NCBI RefSeq assembly: GCF_037911135.1
Contig: NZ_JBBLYU010000001.1
Coordinates: 992,001 to 1,056,000 of the forward strand
Direction: 5' to 3'
Length of the DNA stretch: 64,000 nt
Origin: Phaeobacter sp. A36a-5a
GTDB taxonomy: Bacteria; Pseudomonadota; Alphaproteobacteria; Rhodobacterales; Rhodobacteraceae
Positions 8,681 to 17,522 of this stretch are shown here, piece after piece. The notes below the pieces were generated by a model. The model searched no databases and was not told where the DNA came from. It saw only the letters and a list, made by a program, of their open reading frames with translations. Made by a program: the position numbers and the translations under genes. How positions within the stretch are numbered: position 1 is the first letter of the stretch; each line of letters begins with the position of its first letter.

Positions 8681-9460
8681 TTATTTACCGTGTCGCGTGG
8701 AGGCAAGAAAGCCCCGCAGGCGTTCGGAGCGGGTGTTGCCAAAGAGTTCGTCCGGGCAGCCTTCTTCTTCGATGAGGCCCTTGTGCAGAAAGACGATATG
8801 GCTGGACACATCTGCGGCCATGTTCATGTCATGGGTCACGATGATCATGGTGCGGCCTTCAGCGGCGAGATCCTTGATCACCCTGACCACTTCCTGTTCC
8901 AGTTCGGGATCAAGAGCAGAGGTCGGTTCGTCAAACAGCAGCGCCTCGGGTTCCATGCAGAGTGCGCGCGCGATGGCGGCGCGCTGCTGCTGTCCGCCGG
9001 AGAGCTGCGCGGGATAGGCATCGCATTTGTCACCGATCCCCACCTTGGTGAGGTATTTGCGCGCGGCCTCCTCGACCTCGGCACGGTCGCGACCGAGCAC
9101 GGTCAGCGGCGCCTCCATGACGTTTTGCAGAATGGTCATATGGGCCCAGAGATTGAACTGCTGGAATACCATCGACAGGTTGGTGCGGATGCGCAGCACC
9201 TGTTTCGGGTCCGCGGGACGCCGCGCAAGACCGCGTCCTGACCAGCGGATCGGTTCGCCTTTGAAGAGGATGTCACCCTCCTGGCTGTCTTCTAGGAGGT
9301 TGCAGCAGCGCAGCAGGGTGGATTTGCCCGAACCGGACGATCCAATGAGAGAGACCACATCGCCCCGGTGGGCGGTGATATCAACACCTTTGATCACTTC
9401 CAGCTCGCCATATGACTTGTGCAGGCCGCGGATTTCCAGAACTGGTGTTGTGTCGGTCAA
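8681..9460 (-). CDS. Polar amino acid ABC transporter ATP-binding protein (HisP/GlnQ type)
   Basis: A 259-residue ATPase with Walker A GSSGSGKS near residue 37, Q-loop VFQQFNLWAHMT, signature LSGGQQQRAAIARAL, Walker B LLFDEPTSALD and H-loop VTHDM. It is the first gene of the importer operon, followed by the binding protein and two permeases on the same strand. The leader (9461-9600) contains ATTGGACC on the plus strand at 9497-9504 and a CTGATCAAATT motif, both resembling sequences in front of the glutamyl-amine operon. Confidence 0.94.
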   Translation of the reverse strand: MTDTTPVLEIRGLHKSYGELEVIKGVDITAHRGDVVSLIGSSGSGKSTLLRCCNLLEDSQEGDILFKGEPIRWSGRGLARRPADPKQVLRIRTNLSMVFQQFNLWAHMTILQNVMEAPLTVLGRDRAEVEEAARKYLTKVGIGDKCDAYPAQLSGGQQQRAAIARALCMEPEALLFDEPTSALDPELEQEVVRVIKDLAAEGRTMIIVTHDMNMAADVSSHIVFLHKGLIEEEGCPDELFGNTRSERLRGFLASTRHGK

Positions 9461-9676
9461 GGTGTCTCTCGTTCAATTGTCGTTGAATTCGTCCTTATTG
9501 GACCGAAAAAAAGAGCGGATGCAACGTGCAAACCGATAAGGCCGGTGCGGAATTTATCATTTTGGCGGGTAATCTGATCAAATTGTACTCATACATGTGG
9601 AGGCTGTGGCTGATGCGAGATCTGCCTGTAATCAATGGGCGAGTTTGTGGCCCTTCGACTGCTCGCGGCGTGGTTG

Positions 9677-9721
9677 TCAGGCCCTCGCGCACCCTCCGGG
9701 CCTGCTCAGCGCGGGCCCTGA
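9677..9721 (-). terminator. Inverted repeat downstream of the TerB-TerB-PhnD operon
   Basis: TCAGGCCCTCGCGC and GCGCGGGCCCTGA form an imperfect GC-rich stem just beyond the 3' end of the PhnD-like gene. There is no U tract, so this may be a Rho-dependent or processing structure rather than an intrinsic terminator. Confidence 0.4.
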
Positions 9722-9738
9722 GGGCGGGAACCAAGGGG

Positions 9739-10524
9739 TCAGACTGCGGCCTGCTGGCGGATGGATTGTTCCGTCAGCACCGGCCCGAGCGGTGTCGGGA
9801 CCGCCAGATAGGCGCCGGGGGCAATATCGCTGACGCCCTTCAGGTGCAATACCTGACGGTGGGTCTCGTCCAGCTCGGCGACAGCCTGGGCCACGGCGGC
9901 GCGCAGCGGAACCGGATCGCGGGTCCGGGCGGTGATCAGCGGCAGGCCCGGCGTAGGTTTGGTGCGGGCGATTTCCACAAGCTCCGTCGCCCAGTCGTCA
10001 TGCTCCTGCATCAGCGCCCAGCTGACGGCATCAAGTGCCGCGAAATCTGCGGTCCCGTCGGCGACGGCGCGGGCGGATGCGCGATGGCTGCCGGATTGGA
10101 ACAGGCTGCCGGGCAGCAGCGAGAGGTCGCGCAGGTGCATCATCGGTGCGGCCCAGCCCGATTGCGAGAGCGCTTCGTTATAGGCAAAGCTGCCGCCCGC
10201 GATGGTCCGAAGATCCGCGCCGGATCGGTCGCGATGGGCGACAAAGACGCTGGTGTAATAGCCCGGCGGACAATCCGCGACGCCGTGGTCCAGCGTGGTG
10301 ACCAGATTGACCTGTTCATAGAGCCGCGTGCGGTAGGGCAGGCCACAGGTCTGCGCCAGCAGCAGTGTCGAATCGGACCAGATCGACCAGAGGTCGCCGC
10401 CTCGGCTCAGGGTTTCGGGGGCCTCGATTGAGGCATCGGCCAGAGCGCTGCGGATCGCCTGCCACAGGGCATCGAGCGCTGCGGCGGTTTCCGGGCGGTC
10501 ATACATCGCCAGGCTGGCAATCAT
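9739..10524 (-). CDS. PhnD/SsuA/transferrin-type binding-fold protein without signal peptide
   Basis: A 261-residue protein with the periplasmic-binding-protein type II fold of the phosphonate/phosphite (PhnD) group. It begins MIASLAMYDRPETAAALDAL with no hydrophobic leader, so it is probably cytoplasmic. Family-like stretches include LLLAQTCGLPYRTRL, a DCPPGYYTSVFVAHRD segment, and FAALDAVSWALMQEH near residues 170-184. The ATG at 10522-10524 overlaps the TGA of the upstream TerB-like gene by four bases. The longer frame to 10653 would lie wholly inside that gene, so I reject it. No permease or ATPase is nearby. A cytosolic ligand sensor is one possibility; a transport role is unlikely. Confidence 0.72.
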   Translation of the reverse strand: MIASLAMYDRPETAAALDALWQAIRSALADASIEAPETLSRGGDLWSIWSDSTLLLAQTCGLPYRTRLYEQVNLVTTLDHGVADCPPGYYTSVFVAHRDRSGADLRTIAGGSFAYNEALSQSGWAAPMMHLRDLSLLPGSLFQSGSHRASARAVADGTADFAALDAVSWALMQEHDDWATELVEIARTKPTPGLPLITARTRDPVPLRAAVAQAVAELDETHRQVLHLKGVSDIAPGAYLAVPTPLGPVLTEQSIRQQAAV

Positions 10525-10961
10525 GAGCTGGCCTCGGCGCGTTGGCGGGCGCGGGCGCTGTCCATATCGCTGACCCCGAGCAGGCTGGCGGAAAGCCGCA
10601 GGAGCGCATCCTCGGCGTCGTCGCGTTTGCCATCGGCCAGCACCACCTGCCACAGCGCCTCGACCACGGCCATGCGGTTTTCATAGGGTACCGCGTCCTT
10701 GATCGCGCGGGTGAAGCGGACGGTGTCGGGGGCCTCGGCCTCCAGCGCCTCGGCCTGTTCGCGCAGCAGGATCGCACCGCCCATGTCGAGGTCGTAACGA
10801 GCGCGCAGGATCCGGTCGATCCGGTCCCGTTCGTCATCGGAGTAATTGTGATCGGAGCGCGCAATCCGCACCAGCAGCGCGCAGAGCGCCAGTCGGGCGT
10901 CGCGGTCATCCAGCGGTTCGGGCGCGGGCGCCAGAAGCCGTCCCAGCAGTTCCTTGATCAT
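10521..10961 (-). CDS. TerB-like (tellurite resistance TerB family) protein, second copy
   Basis: A 146-residue all-helical protein of the TerB/DjlA-N family. The first family repeat reads LALCALLVRIARSDHNYSDDERDRID, with acidic residues typical of the putative metal site. The second repeat is ALWQVVLADGKRDDAEDALL. It overlaps its upstream neighbour and its downstream neighbour by four bases each (ATGA). Its upstream partner has the same domain order, so the two look like a tandem duplication. TerB-like proteins bind divalent metal and occur in stress and phage-defence settings, but this plain two-copy arrangement with a PhnD-like protein has no function I recognise. Confidence 0.78.
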   Translation of the reverse strand: MIKELLGRLLAPAPEPLDDRDARLALCALLVRIARSDHNYSDDERDRIDRILRARYDLDMGGAILLREQAEALEAEAPDTVRFTRAIKDAVPYENRMAVVEALWQVVLADGKRDDAEDALLRLSASLLGVSDMDSARARQRAEASS

Positions 10962-11500
10962 GGTTGCGGTTCCCTGTCTGGAATGGGCGGCGGCGGGGTG
11001 TCCTCGGCCGTGCCCACAGCCTGCGGTCGCTGGGCTGCGGCAATGGCTGGCTCCGGGGCGAGCAATTTGCCCTGCGCGCGGGCGCGGGCGGTGTCGCTGT
11101 CGGCCCTTGACAGACCCATCGCCTTGCGCGCGTCCTCGACGATTTTCATCTCGCCGGGGTGTTCGTGACCATCGGCCAGCACCACCTCCCAGAGCGCATC
11201 CAGCGCCGCGAGCCGTTCCTCAAGCCCGGTGGTTTCGCGGATGAGGCGGCCGAACGTGTCGGTTTCCGGCGCGGCGGCATGGAGTTTCTCACAGGCGGCA
11301 CGGACCTTTGCCGCCTCAATCGCGTCGTGCTGGTAAAGGCGGGCCAGAATACGGTCGATCAGGCTGATCTCTTCCAGCTGGTAGTCGCGATCCGATTGCG
11401 CCACACGCACCAGAAGCGCACCCAGCGCCAGCTCGGCATCCGGGTCCGGCTGGGCGGGGGTCTTTTGCGGTCGAAAGACCTGAAACAGTTTCTTCAGCAT
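10958..11500 (-). CDS. TerB-like protein, first copy, with C-terminal extension
   Basis: A 180-residue TerB-family protein and first gene of the three-gene unit. The domain shows ALGALLVRVAQSDRDYQLEEIS near residues 26-47 and ALWEVVLADGHEHPGEMKIV near 101-120. The pattern parallels the downstream copy closely (ALLVR-A-SD, ALW-VVLADG). After the domain there is a low-complexity Ala/Pro-rich tail of about 35 residues ending PPPPIPDREPQP, probably disordered. The stop overlaps the next gene by four bases. The function is unknown; a cytoplasmic metal- or stress-linked role is the family-level guess. Confidence 0.76.
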   Translation of the reverse strand: MLKKLFQVFRPQKTPAQPDPDAELALGALLVRVAQSDRDYQLEEISLIDRILARLYQHDAIEAAKVRAACEKLHAAAPETDTFGRLIRETTGLEERLAALDALWEVVLADGHEHPGEMKIVEDARKAMGLSRADSDTARARAQGKLLAPEPAIAAAQRPQAVGTAEDTPPPPIPDREPQP

Positions 11501-11542
11501 GGCATTACTCTACTGTTGAGTGCGTCCAGGGCCAAGCGGGTC

Positions 11543-11836
11543 CTAGTCGCCGTAGCCTTCGATGATTTCCATGTCGCCGGTTGCGACCGGATCGCGCAGC
11601 GCCTTGGCCTGCTGGTAGGCGACAGAATCATAACAGGCCTTGGCGGTGGCGAAATCCTTGAACTCGATGACCACGGTGCGCGCGCGCGTCTGGCCTTCGC
11701 GCACTTCCTTGGCACCACCGCGGATCAGGAATTTCGCACCATATTCGGCAAAGGCGGTGGCATTGGCTGCGACATAGTCCTTGTAGCGGTCCATATCATC
11801 AACGTCGACATGGGCGACCCAGTATCCTTTGGGCAT
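11543..11836 (-). CDS. DUF1330 family protein
   Basis: A 97-residue protein of the DUF1330 family (ferredoxin-like, dimeric alpha/beta-barrel fold). Its recognisable pattern is MPKGYWVAHVDVDDMDRYKD, then FLIRGG, VVIEFKDFATAKACYDS and the terminal GDMEIIEGYGD. A strong AAAGGACC ribosome-binding sequence precedes the ATG. The biochemical role of the family is unknown. It is transcribed in the same direction as the TerB unit but separated from it by a valid gap of about 40 bases. Confidence 0.85.
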   Translation of the reverse strand: MPKGYWVAHVDVDDMDRYKDYVAANATAFAEYGAKFLIRGGAKEVREGQTRARTVVIEFKDFATAKACYDSVAYQQAKALRDPVATGDMEIIEGYGD

Positions 11837-12067
11837 GGGGGGTCCTTTCTGGCGCGGATATCAAGCTGTTGGCACAGGCTGATACAGAACCGGAGCAAAG
11901 GCAATGATCGCGTTGTGTGGTTTTTCCCCTTATGGGGACGATTTGACGGGATGGCTCAGCCAGGAGTGCAAATCGGGGCGGCAGATCGCGCCGTTTATGC
12001 AGGGCACATGACCTGATCGCGGGCGGTTGCTGCCGCAGCGCTGGATCTCATCTTTGGAGATCGTACC

Positions 12068-12102
12068 GGGGCAAGCCGGTAGGAATACCAATGGCTTGCC
12101 CC
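12068..12102 (-). terminator. Ten-base perfect hairpin downstream of valS
   Basis: GGGGCAAGCC pairs exactly with GGCTTGCCCC over a 15-base loop, 15 bases beyond the valS stop. The minus strand has no U-run after it, so it may act as a transcript-stabilising or Rho-assisted end. Confidence 0.5.
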
Positions 12103-12116
12103 GCAGTTTGTTGTGA

Positions 12117-15100
12117 TCAGCCGATCTCGGCAAGGCGCGCCAGCGCTTCCTTCACCTTGGCTTCTTCTTCCTCGCGCAGGTTCAGGTTTTCGCGGGCCTC
12201 GGCGACCACCTCTTCGGGGGCGGAGGCCGCGAATTTGGGGTTGTTGAGACGTCCGCGCAGGCCGCCCAGCTCCTTGGCCAGCTTGCCCAGGGTCTTCTCC
12301 AGACGCGCCTTTTCGGCGTCCACGTCGATGACATCCGCCAGCGGCAGACCGAAGGAGGCACCGGGGGCGGCGACGCTTGCGCAGCCCTTGGGGAAGGTGT
12401 CGACCTGTTCCAGCGTGGTGATGCGGGCCAGTTTCTGGATCATCGCCTCGTTCTTCTCCCAGGCGCTGCGCGCCTGATCGGAGAATTCTGTCACCACCAT
12501 CGGGATCTTGGCGCCCGCCGGGACGTGCATCTGCGCGCGGGTGGAGCGGATGTTCTCGATCGCGGTGATCACCCAGTTCATTTCGGCGTCCGCATCGGCG
12601 TTCAACAGCTCGGTGCCATAGGTCGGCCAGTCTTCATGCACCAGCATGTTTGACCGCTTGGCGGTATTGCCCCACAGCTCTTCGGTGATGAAGGGCATGA
12701 TCGGATGCAGGAGGATCATGCACTGATCCAGCACCCAGCCCAGCGTCTGCCGGGTTTCGGCGATCACCGCCTCATCCTCGGAGCCGAACAGTGGTTTGCT
12801 GAGTTCGATGTACCAGTCGCAGACCTTGCCCCAGACAAAGGCGTAGAGGCCGAGGGCGGCGTCGTTGAAGCGGAAGGCCTCAAGGGCGGCGTCCACCTCG
12901 ACCCGGACCTTGGCGGTTTCGCCGATGATCCACTGGTTCACGGCAGCCTTGGCATCGGGGATGTCATAGGCGGGGGTGTCGGCGTCATAGACATTGTTGA
13001 AATGGGCGAAGTTCACCGCATTCCACAGTTTGGTGCCAAAGTTGCGGTAGCCTGCGATGCGCTGCATGTCGAGCTTCAGCACGCCACCAAGGCTGGCCAT
13101 CGCCGCATTGGTAAAACGCAGCGCGTCGGCGCCGTATTCGTCGATGATCTCCAGCGGGTCGACCACGTTGCCGGTGGATTTCGACATCTTCTTGCCCTTG
13201 GCATCGCGGACGAGGCCGTGGAGGTAGACGGTGTCAAACGGGATGCGCTGTTCGACCGGCAGATCCTGATCCAGAACCGCCAGCTGCATCATCATCATCC
13301 GCGCCACCCAGAAGAACAGGATGTCTTGGCCTGTGACCAGCGTCGAGGTCGGGAAATATTTCGAGGTGTCCTCAGACCATTCCGGCCAGCCAAGCGTGCC
13401 GATGGGCCAGAGGCCTGAAGAGAACCATGTGTCCAGCACGTCGGGGTCGCGCCAGATTGGAATAACTCCCGGGTTTTCATGCCAGAAATCGAAAGATTCG
13501 TCCCGATTTTCGACGATCTGTACTTCTGTGCCGTAGTATGCCTTCGCCTTGGCGAGCACTGCATCGTTGCTTTCCGCACAAAAGTACGTCTGTGCGCCGC
13601 TTGCAGACGGAAACATCACTTCGTTCCACGCATCTTCTCTGGGAGAAACTTCCGGCGGGCTGTATTTTCCTTTCGCCAAAGATTCTTCGAGCTTATCAAC
13701 TACAGCAGTGCCCTTTTCGTCCGTCCTAAGTGGCCCGTACCAAACCGGGATCTGGTGGCCCCACCACAGCTGGCGCGAGATGCACCAGGGCTCGATGTTT
13801 TCCAGCCAGTGGTAATAGGTCTTCTCGCCGCTTTCCGGCAGGATCTTGACGGTGCCGTCTTTCACCGCGTCCAGCGCCGGGCCAACGATTTTGGCGGCGT
13901 CCACGAACCACTGGTCGGTCAGCATCGGCTCGATCACCACTTTGGAGCGGTCGCCAAAGGGCTGCATGATCGGCTTGTTCTCGACATAAGGCGTGGTCTC
14001 GGTCACCTCGGTCTCGTTGCCGTCCTCATCCTTCACCGTTCTGCTGGTGGTCTGCATCACGGCGAGACCTTCGGCGGTGATGTCAGCGACCACGCGTTTG
14101 CGTGCCTCGAAACGGTCCAGGCCACGGTATTCTTCCGGCACCATGTTCATCGCGGCGATGCTGGCTTCGGTGAACTCTGCCTCGCCATTGGCGATGGCCT
14201 GTGCTTTGGCGGCTTCCTCGGCATAGGGCGCGCCGTCGCTGCGCATATTCGCCTTGGTATCCATCAGGTTATACATCGGAATGCCGCCGCGTTTGGCGAC
14301 CTGATAGTCATTGAAATCATGCGCGCCGGTGATCTTAACGGCACCAGAGCCGAAATCCTTGTCCGGGTATTCATCAGTGATGATCGGGATCAGGCGGCGG
14401 TGCTCCTTGGGGCCGACCGGGATTTCGCACAGCTTGCCCACAATAGGCGCGTAGCGTTCATCCGAAGGATGCACAGCCACCGCGCCGTCGCCCAGCATGG
14501 TTTCGGGACGGGTGGTGGCGATGGAGATATAGTCGCGCTCTTCCTCGAGGATGACATTGCCGTCCTCGTCCTTCTCCACATAGGTGTAGGTGGCCCCACC
14601 GGCGAGCGGGTATTTGAAGTGCCACATGTGGCCCGCAACCTCGATATTCTCCACCTCAAGGTCGGAGATCGCAGTTTCGAAATGCGGGTCCCAGTTCACC
14701 AGCCGCTTGCCACGGTAGATCAGCCCCTTGTTGTACATCTCAACAAAGACCTTGATCACCGCATCGTGGAAATTGGGCGAATTCTCATGGCCCGTGCGGG
14801 TGTCGCCCGCAGCGCCGGCCATGGTGAAGGCGGTGCGGTCATAGTCACAGGAAGCGCCAAGGCGCTTCAGCTGGTTGATGATGGTGCCGCCGGATTGTTC
14901 TTTCCATTCCCAGATCTTTTCCAGGAACTTCTCGCGGCCCAGTTCTCCGCGGGAGGGCTGCTGGGTCTGGGCCAACATGCGCTCCACCACCATCTGGGTG
15001 GCGATGCCCGCGTGATCGGTGCCGGGCTGCCAGAGCGTGTCATACCCCTGCATCCGTTTCCAGCGGATCAGGATGTCCTGAAGCGTGTTGTTGAAGGCAT

Positions 15101-15263
15101 GGCCCATGTGCAGGACGCCCGTGACATTCGGGGGCGGGATCATGACGCTGTAGGTTTCGCTGCGCTTGGCGTTTGCACCTGCGCGGAAACAGCCTGCCTT
15201 TTCCCAGGCCTCGGAAAGCCGGGTTTCGGCTTCGGCTGCGTTAAATGTCTTGTCCATCGCCAT
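12117..15263 (-). CDS. valS: Valyl-tRNA synthetase
   Basis: A class I aminoacyl-tRNA synthetase that charges tRNA-Val. With the start at 15263 it has 1048 residues, longer than most bacterial ValRS because of internal insertions. The HIGH-type motif is in [18 protein letters not shown] near residue 45 and the KMSKS loop is [15 protein letters not shown]. The C-terminal coiled-coil arm typical of ValRS is present ([20 protein letters not shown]). I chose the ATG at 15261-15263 because AGGA precedes it by about eight bases; the frame continues upstream with a proline-rich, non-ValRS-like stretch. A segment around 13450-13740 in the catalytic half is markedly lower in GC than its surroundings (see findings). 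That segment ends shortly before the conserved [15 protein letters not shown] block. Confidence 0.96.
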   Translation of the reverse strand: MAMDKTFNAAEAETRLSEAWEKAGCFRAGANAKRSETYSVMIPPPNVTGVLHMGHAFNNTLQDILIRWKRMQGYDTLWQPGTDHAGIATQMVVERMLAQTQQPSRGELGREKFLEKIWEWKEQSGGTIINQLKRLGASCDYDRTAFTMAGAAGDTRTGHENSPNFHDAVIKVFVEMYNKGLIYRGKRLVNWDPHFETAISDLEVENIEVAGHMWHFKYPLAGGATYTYVEKDEDGNVILEEERDYISIATTRPETMLGDGAVAVHPSDERYAPIVGKLCEIPVGPKEHRRLIPIITDEYPDKDFGSGAVKITGAHDFNDYQVAKRGGIPMYNLMDTKANMRSDGAPYAEEAAKAQAIANGEAEFTEASIAAMNMVPEEYRGLDRFEARKRVVADITAEGLAVMQTTSRTVKDEDGNETEVTETTPYVENKPIMQPFGDRSKVVIEPMLTDQWFVDAAKIVGPALDAVKDGTVKILPESGEKTYYHWLENIEPWCISRQLWWGHQIPVWYGPLRTDEKGTAVVDKLEESLAKGKYSPPEVSPREDAWNEVMFPSASGAQTYFCAESNDAVLAKAKAYYGTEVQIVENRDESFDFWHENPGVIPIWRDPDVLDTWFSSGLWPIGTLGWPEWSEDTSKYFPTSTLVTGQDILFFWVARMMMMQLAVLDQDLPVEQRIPFDTVYLHGLVRDAKGKKMSKSTGNVVDPLEIIDEYGADALRFTNAAMASLGGVLKLDMQRIAGYRNFGTKLWNAVNFAHFNNVYDADTPAYDIPDAKAAVNQWIIGETAKVRVEVDAALEAFRFNDAALGLYAFVWGKVCDWYIELSKPLFGSEDEAVIAETRQTLGWVLDQCMILLHPIMPFITEELWGNTAKRSNMLVHEDWPTYGTELLNADADAEMNWVITAIENIRSTRAQMHVPAGAKIPMVVTEFSDQARSAWEKNEAMIQKLARITTLEQVDTFPKGCASVAAPGASFGLPLADVIDVDAEKARLEKTLGKLAKELGGLRGRLNNPKFAASAPEEVVAEARENLNLREEEEAKVKEALARLAEIG

Positions 15264-15697
15264 CGGAATGTCCTGCCTGCGTATCCATCTAATCGGCTCA
15301 TCCCATAGCGAATGGCGGGGGAAAGGGAAAGGCTCGATAGGAGGCGGCGGTGCTGGCGGGGCGGTGTTGGCGGATGATTTTTGAAAAACCAAAATTAAAT
15401 TGGAACGATCGCGGTGATAACGGCGTTTTAAGCTTAATCCGGCACGGTTGGTGGTGGGGATATCGGGATGCAGATGACAGTGAGTGATGTCGCGCCCGGG
15501 TCACCGAGGTGGAGTTCCAAGCCGCCTTTGTCCACAGGGATCTCCCTCGGATCCTGATTGCCGATGTCTATGGTTTCAAGCCGCCCGGGCGCCCTTGATG
15601 CGGATACCGCAGGGGCGGCCGGGCGCACGACTTTTCACGTTTTCCAGGGTTTGAATGTGGTGAGGCGCGTTGGCACGTGTTGCGGCGAGTGGGAACA
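15264..15697. other. Intergenic region between valS and the Lrp regulator gene
   Basis: About 430 bases holding the valS leader and the 3' flank of the Lrp-type gene. Short open frames exist on both strands but none has protein-like composition together with a ribosome-binding site. I recognise no RNA or T-box-like element here. Confidence 0.5.
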
Positions 15698-16135
15698 CTA
15701 TTGGCCGGTGCGGTCCAGTTTGGTTGCGAGATGGATCAGGCTTTCGGAAGAGCGCACGCCGCGTGCCTCGCCGATGCGGTCAATGGTTTCGTCCAGCTCC
15801 GCCGTGGTCTGCGCCACCACCTGTGCCAGAAGGTCAAAGCGCCCCGAGGTGGTATGGACCACCTCGACGCCGGGTAAGCCGCGCAGCCGGGCCAGCACCT
15901 CGGGGCCGGAGCGGGGTTCAATCGAGATCAGCACCGTCGCCTGAAGCGGCGGACGCGCCTGCGACGAGGTGCGCAGCGTGTAGCCGCTGATCACGCCTGA
16001 GGTCTCCAGCCGCTCGATCCGTGCCTGCACCGTCGTGCGCGCCAGCCCCAGACGCCGGGCCAGATCCGCCACAGGGCGGCGGGCGTTCTCGCGCAGGAGC
16101 GTCAGCAGATGTTGGTCGGTTTCGTCGGTTTGCAT
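15698..16135 (-). CDS. Lrp/AsnC-family transcriptional regulator
   Basis: A 145-residue regulator with an N-terminal winged helix-turn-helix (MQTDETDQHLLTLLRENARR, then LARRLGLARTTVQARIERLE) and a C-terminal RAM/AsnC ligand domain (VLISIEPRSGPEVLARL, GRFDLLAQVVAQT). It is divergently transcribed from an ornithine/diaminopimelate-type decarboxylase, and a dyad in the shared 121-base gap fits an Lrp operator. Local control of the decarboxylase by an amino acid such as ornithine or lysine is a fair inference. Confidence 0.9.
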   Translation of the reverse strand: MQTDETDQHLLTLLRENARRPVADLARRLGLARTTVQARIERLETSGVISGYTLRTSSQARPPLQATVLISIEPRSGPEVLARLRGLPGVEVVHTTSGRFDLLAQVVAQTTAELDETIDRIGEARGVRSSESLIHLATKLDRTGQ

Positions 16136-16159
16136 GTTTGACCTGCGATATGACGGTGA

Positions 16160-16193
16160 ATTTCGTCACTATAGTCAATGTGACGAGCGAAAT
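16160..16193. promoter_or_regulatory. Candidate Lrp-type operator in the decarboxylase/regulator gap
   Basis: ATTTCGTCAC and GTGACGAGCGAAAT form an interrupted inverted repeat around an AT-rich centre, midway between the divergent starts. Lrp/AsnC proteins often bind such dyads. The arms are imperfect, so this is a candidate only. Confidence 0.5.
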
Positions 16194-16256
16194 CGACGGG
16201 ATTTCGGCGGAAACTGATAAAAACACCACCGAATATTCCAATTAGGGCCGTTCCCC

Positions 16257-17408
16257 ATGCAGCAGATCCCACCCCTCTGGCTTTCCCCTGAAACTCATCT
16301 GGCGCGCAGCACCCCGGATCATCCGATCCTCTATTTCTCGCCGCGGGTGCTGCATGATGTGGCCAACCGCTTTCAAAAAGGCTTTCCGGGGCTGGTGACC
16401 TATGCGGTGAAGGCCAACCCGCATCCTGCTGTGCTGTCCAATCTGGTGGCGGCGGGGATCACCGGTTTTGATGTGGCGTCGCCTGCGGAAATGGATGCGG
16501 TGCGCGCGGCAAGCCCCGATGCGGTGATGCATTACAACAACCCGGTGCGGTCGGAGGTGGAGATCGCTGCAGGGATCGCCCATGGCGTTGCCAGCTGGTC
16601 TGTGGATGAGGCCAGCGAGCTGGACAAGCTGGCCGAGGTGCCCAAGACCTGCGAAATCGCCGTGCGCTTTGCGCTGCCGGTGGCCGGTGCCGCCTATGAT
16701 TTCGGCAGTAAATTCGGGGCCGAACCCGAGCTAGCGATTGAGCTGCTGAAACGGGTGGCAGCTCAGGGCTGGACCCCGGCCTTGTGTTTTCACCCCGGTA
16801 CCCAATGCGAGGATGAGAGCGCCTGGGTCGAATATGTTCATGCCGCCAAACGGATCGTGGATGCCGCCGGTGTCCGCATTGCCCGGCTCAATGTCGGCGG
16901 GGGGTTTGCTGCCAACCGTGACGGGGTGGCGCCGGACCTGGAAAAGGTTTTTGCGGCGATTTCAGCTGCCGCCGATGAGGCTTTTGGTGCGGAGAGGCCG
17001 CAGCTGATCTGCGAGCCGGGGCGCGCGATGGTCTCTGAAAGCTTTACCCTGGCGGCGCGCGTCAAGGGGATGCGCAAGCAGGGCGCGGTGGTGTTCCTGA
17101 ACGACGGGATCTATGGCGGGCTGGTCGATATCCGCGACATGGGCCTGCCGGGCCGGGTCGAGGTGGTGGCCGCCGATGGCACCCGCCGGGTGGCGGACTG
17201 CCAGCCGCGGGTGGTCTTCGGGCCGACCTGCGACAGCCTGGACCGGCTGCCGGATGGGCTGCCGCTGCCAGGCGACACCCGGATCGGTGACTATGTGCTG
17301 TTTCCGGGGCTTGGTGCCTATTCCTCGGCCATGAGCACGCAGTTCAACGGTTATGGGCTGTCGGACGTGGCGACAGTGATCGAGCTGTCTGGACAAGCGC
17401 GCCCCTGA
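16257..17408 (+). CDS. Type III PLP decarboxylase (ornithine/lysine/diaminopimelate decarboxylase family)
   Basis: A 383-residue alanine-racemase-fold decarboxylase. The PLP lysine is K52 in VTYAVKANPHP. Other conserved parts are the FHPGTQCEDESAW stretch, the glycine-rich phosphate loop LNVGGGFAA, the EPGRAMV block, and the C-terminal active-site Cys in GPTCDSLDRL. The length and the GPTCDSLD motif favour ornithine decarboxylase (putrescine synthesis) over LysA, which is usually longer at the N-terminus. It sits opposite an Lrp-type regulator. The upstream spacing GGGCCGTTCCCC gives a weak ribosome-binding site. Ornithine is the best substrate guess; lysine cannot be excluded. Confidence 0.88.
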   Translation: MQQIPPLWLSPETHLARSTPDHPILYFSPRVLHDVANRFQKGFPGLVTYAVKANPHPAVLSNLVAAGITGFDVASPAEMDAVRAASPDAVMHYNNPVRSEVEIAAGIAHGVASWSVDEASELDKLAEVPKTCEIAVRFALPVAGAAYDFGSKFGAEPELAIELLKRVAAQGWTPALCFHPGTQCEDESAWVEYVHAAKRIVDAAGVRIARLNVGGGFAANRDGVAPDLEKVFAAISAAADEAFGAERPQLICEPGRAMVSESFTLAARVKGMRKQGAVVFLNDGIYGGLVDIRDMGLPGRVEVVAADGTRRVADCQPRVVFGPTCDSLDRLPDGLPLPGDTRIGDYVLFPGLGAYSSAMSTQFNGYGLSDVATVIELSGQARP

Positions 17409-17522
17409 GGCTAGTCTCGCTTTTGACAGGATCAACACGGCGGCGCGGGGCGGACCCGGCGCCGCTGTGGACGTTTTGCAGCTGAAACGCGATCCGACAC
17501 GCAAGGCAGGTCAGGGGCAGTG

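Noticed and set aside
10525-10653. N-terminal extension of the PhnD-like protein
   Set aside because: It lies wholly within the TerB-like gene and lacks a signal peptide; the ATG at 10524 is coupled by ATGA.
13479-15308. 609-codon plus-strand open frame
   Set aside because: It is the antisense shadow of valS in a GC-rich sequence; composition is His/Arg/Gly-rich and shows no domain.
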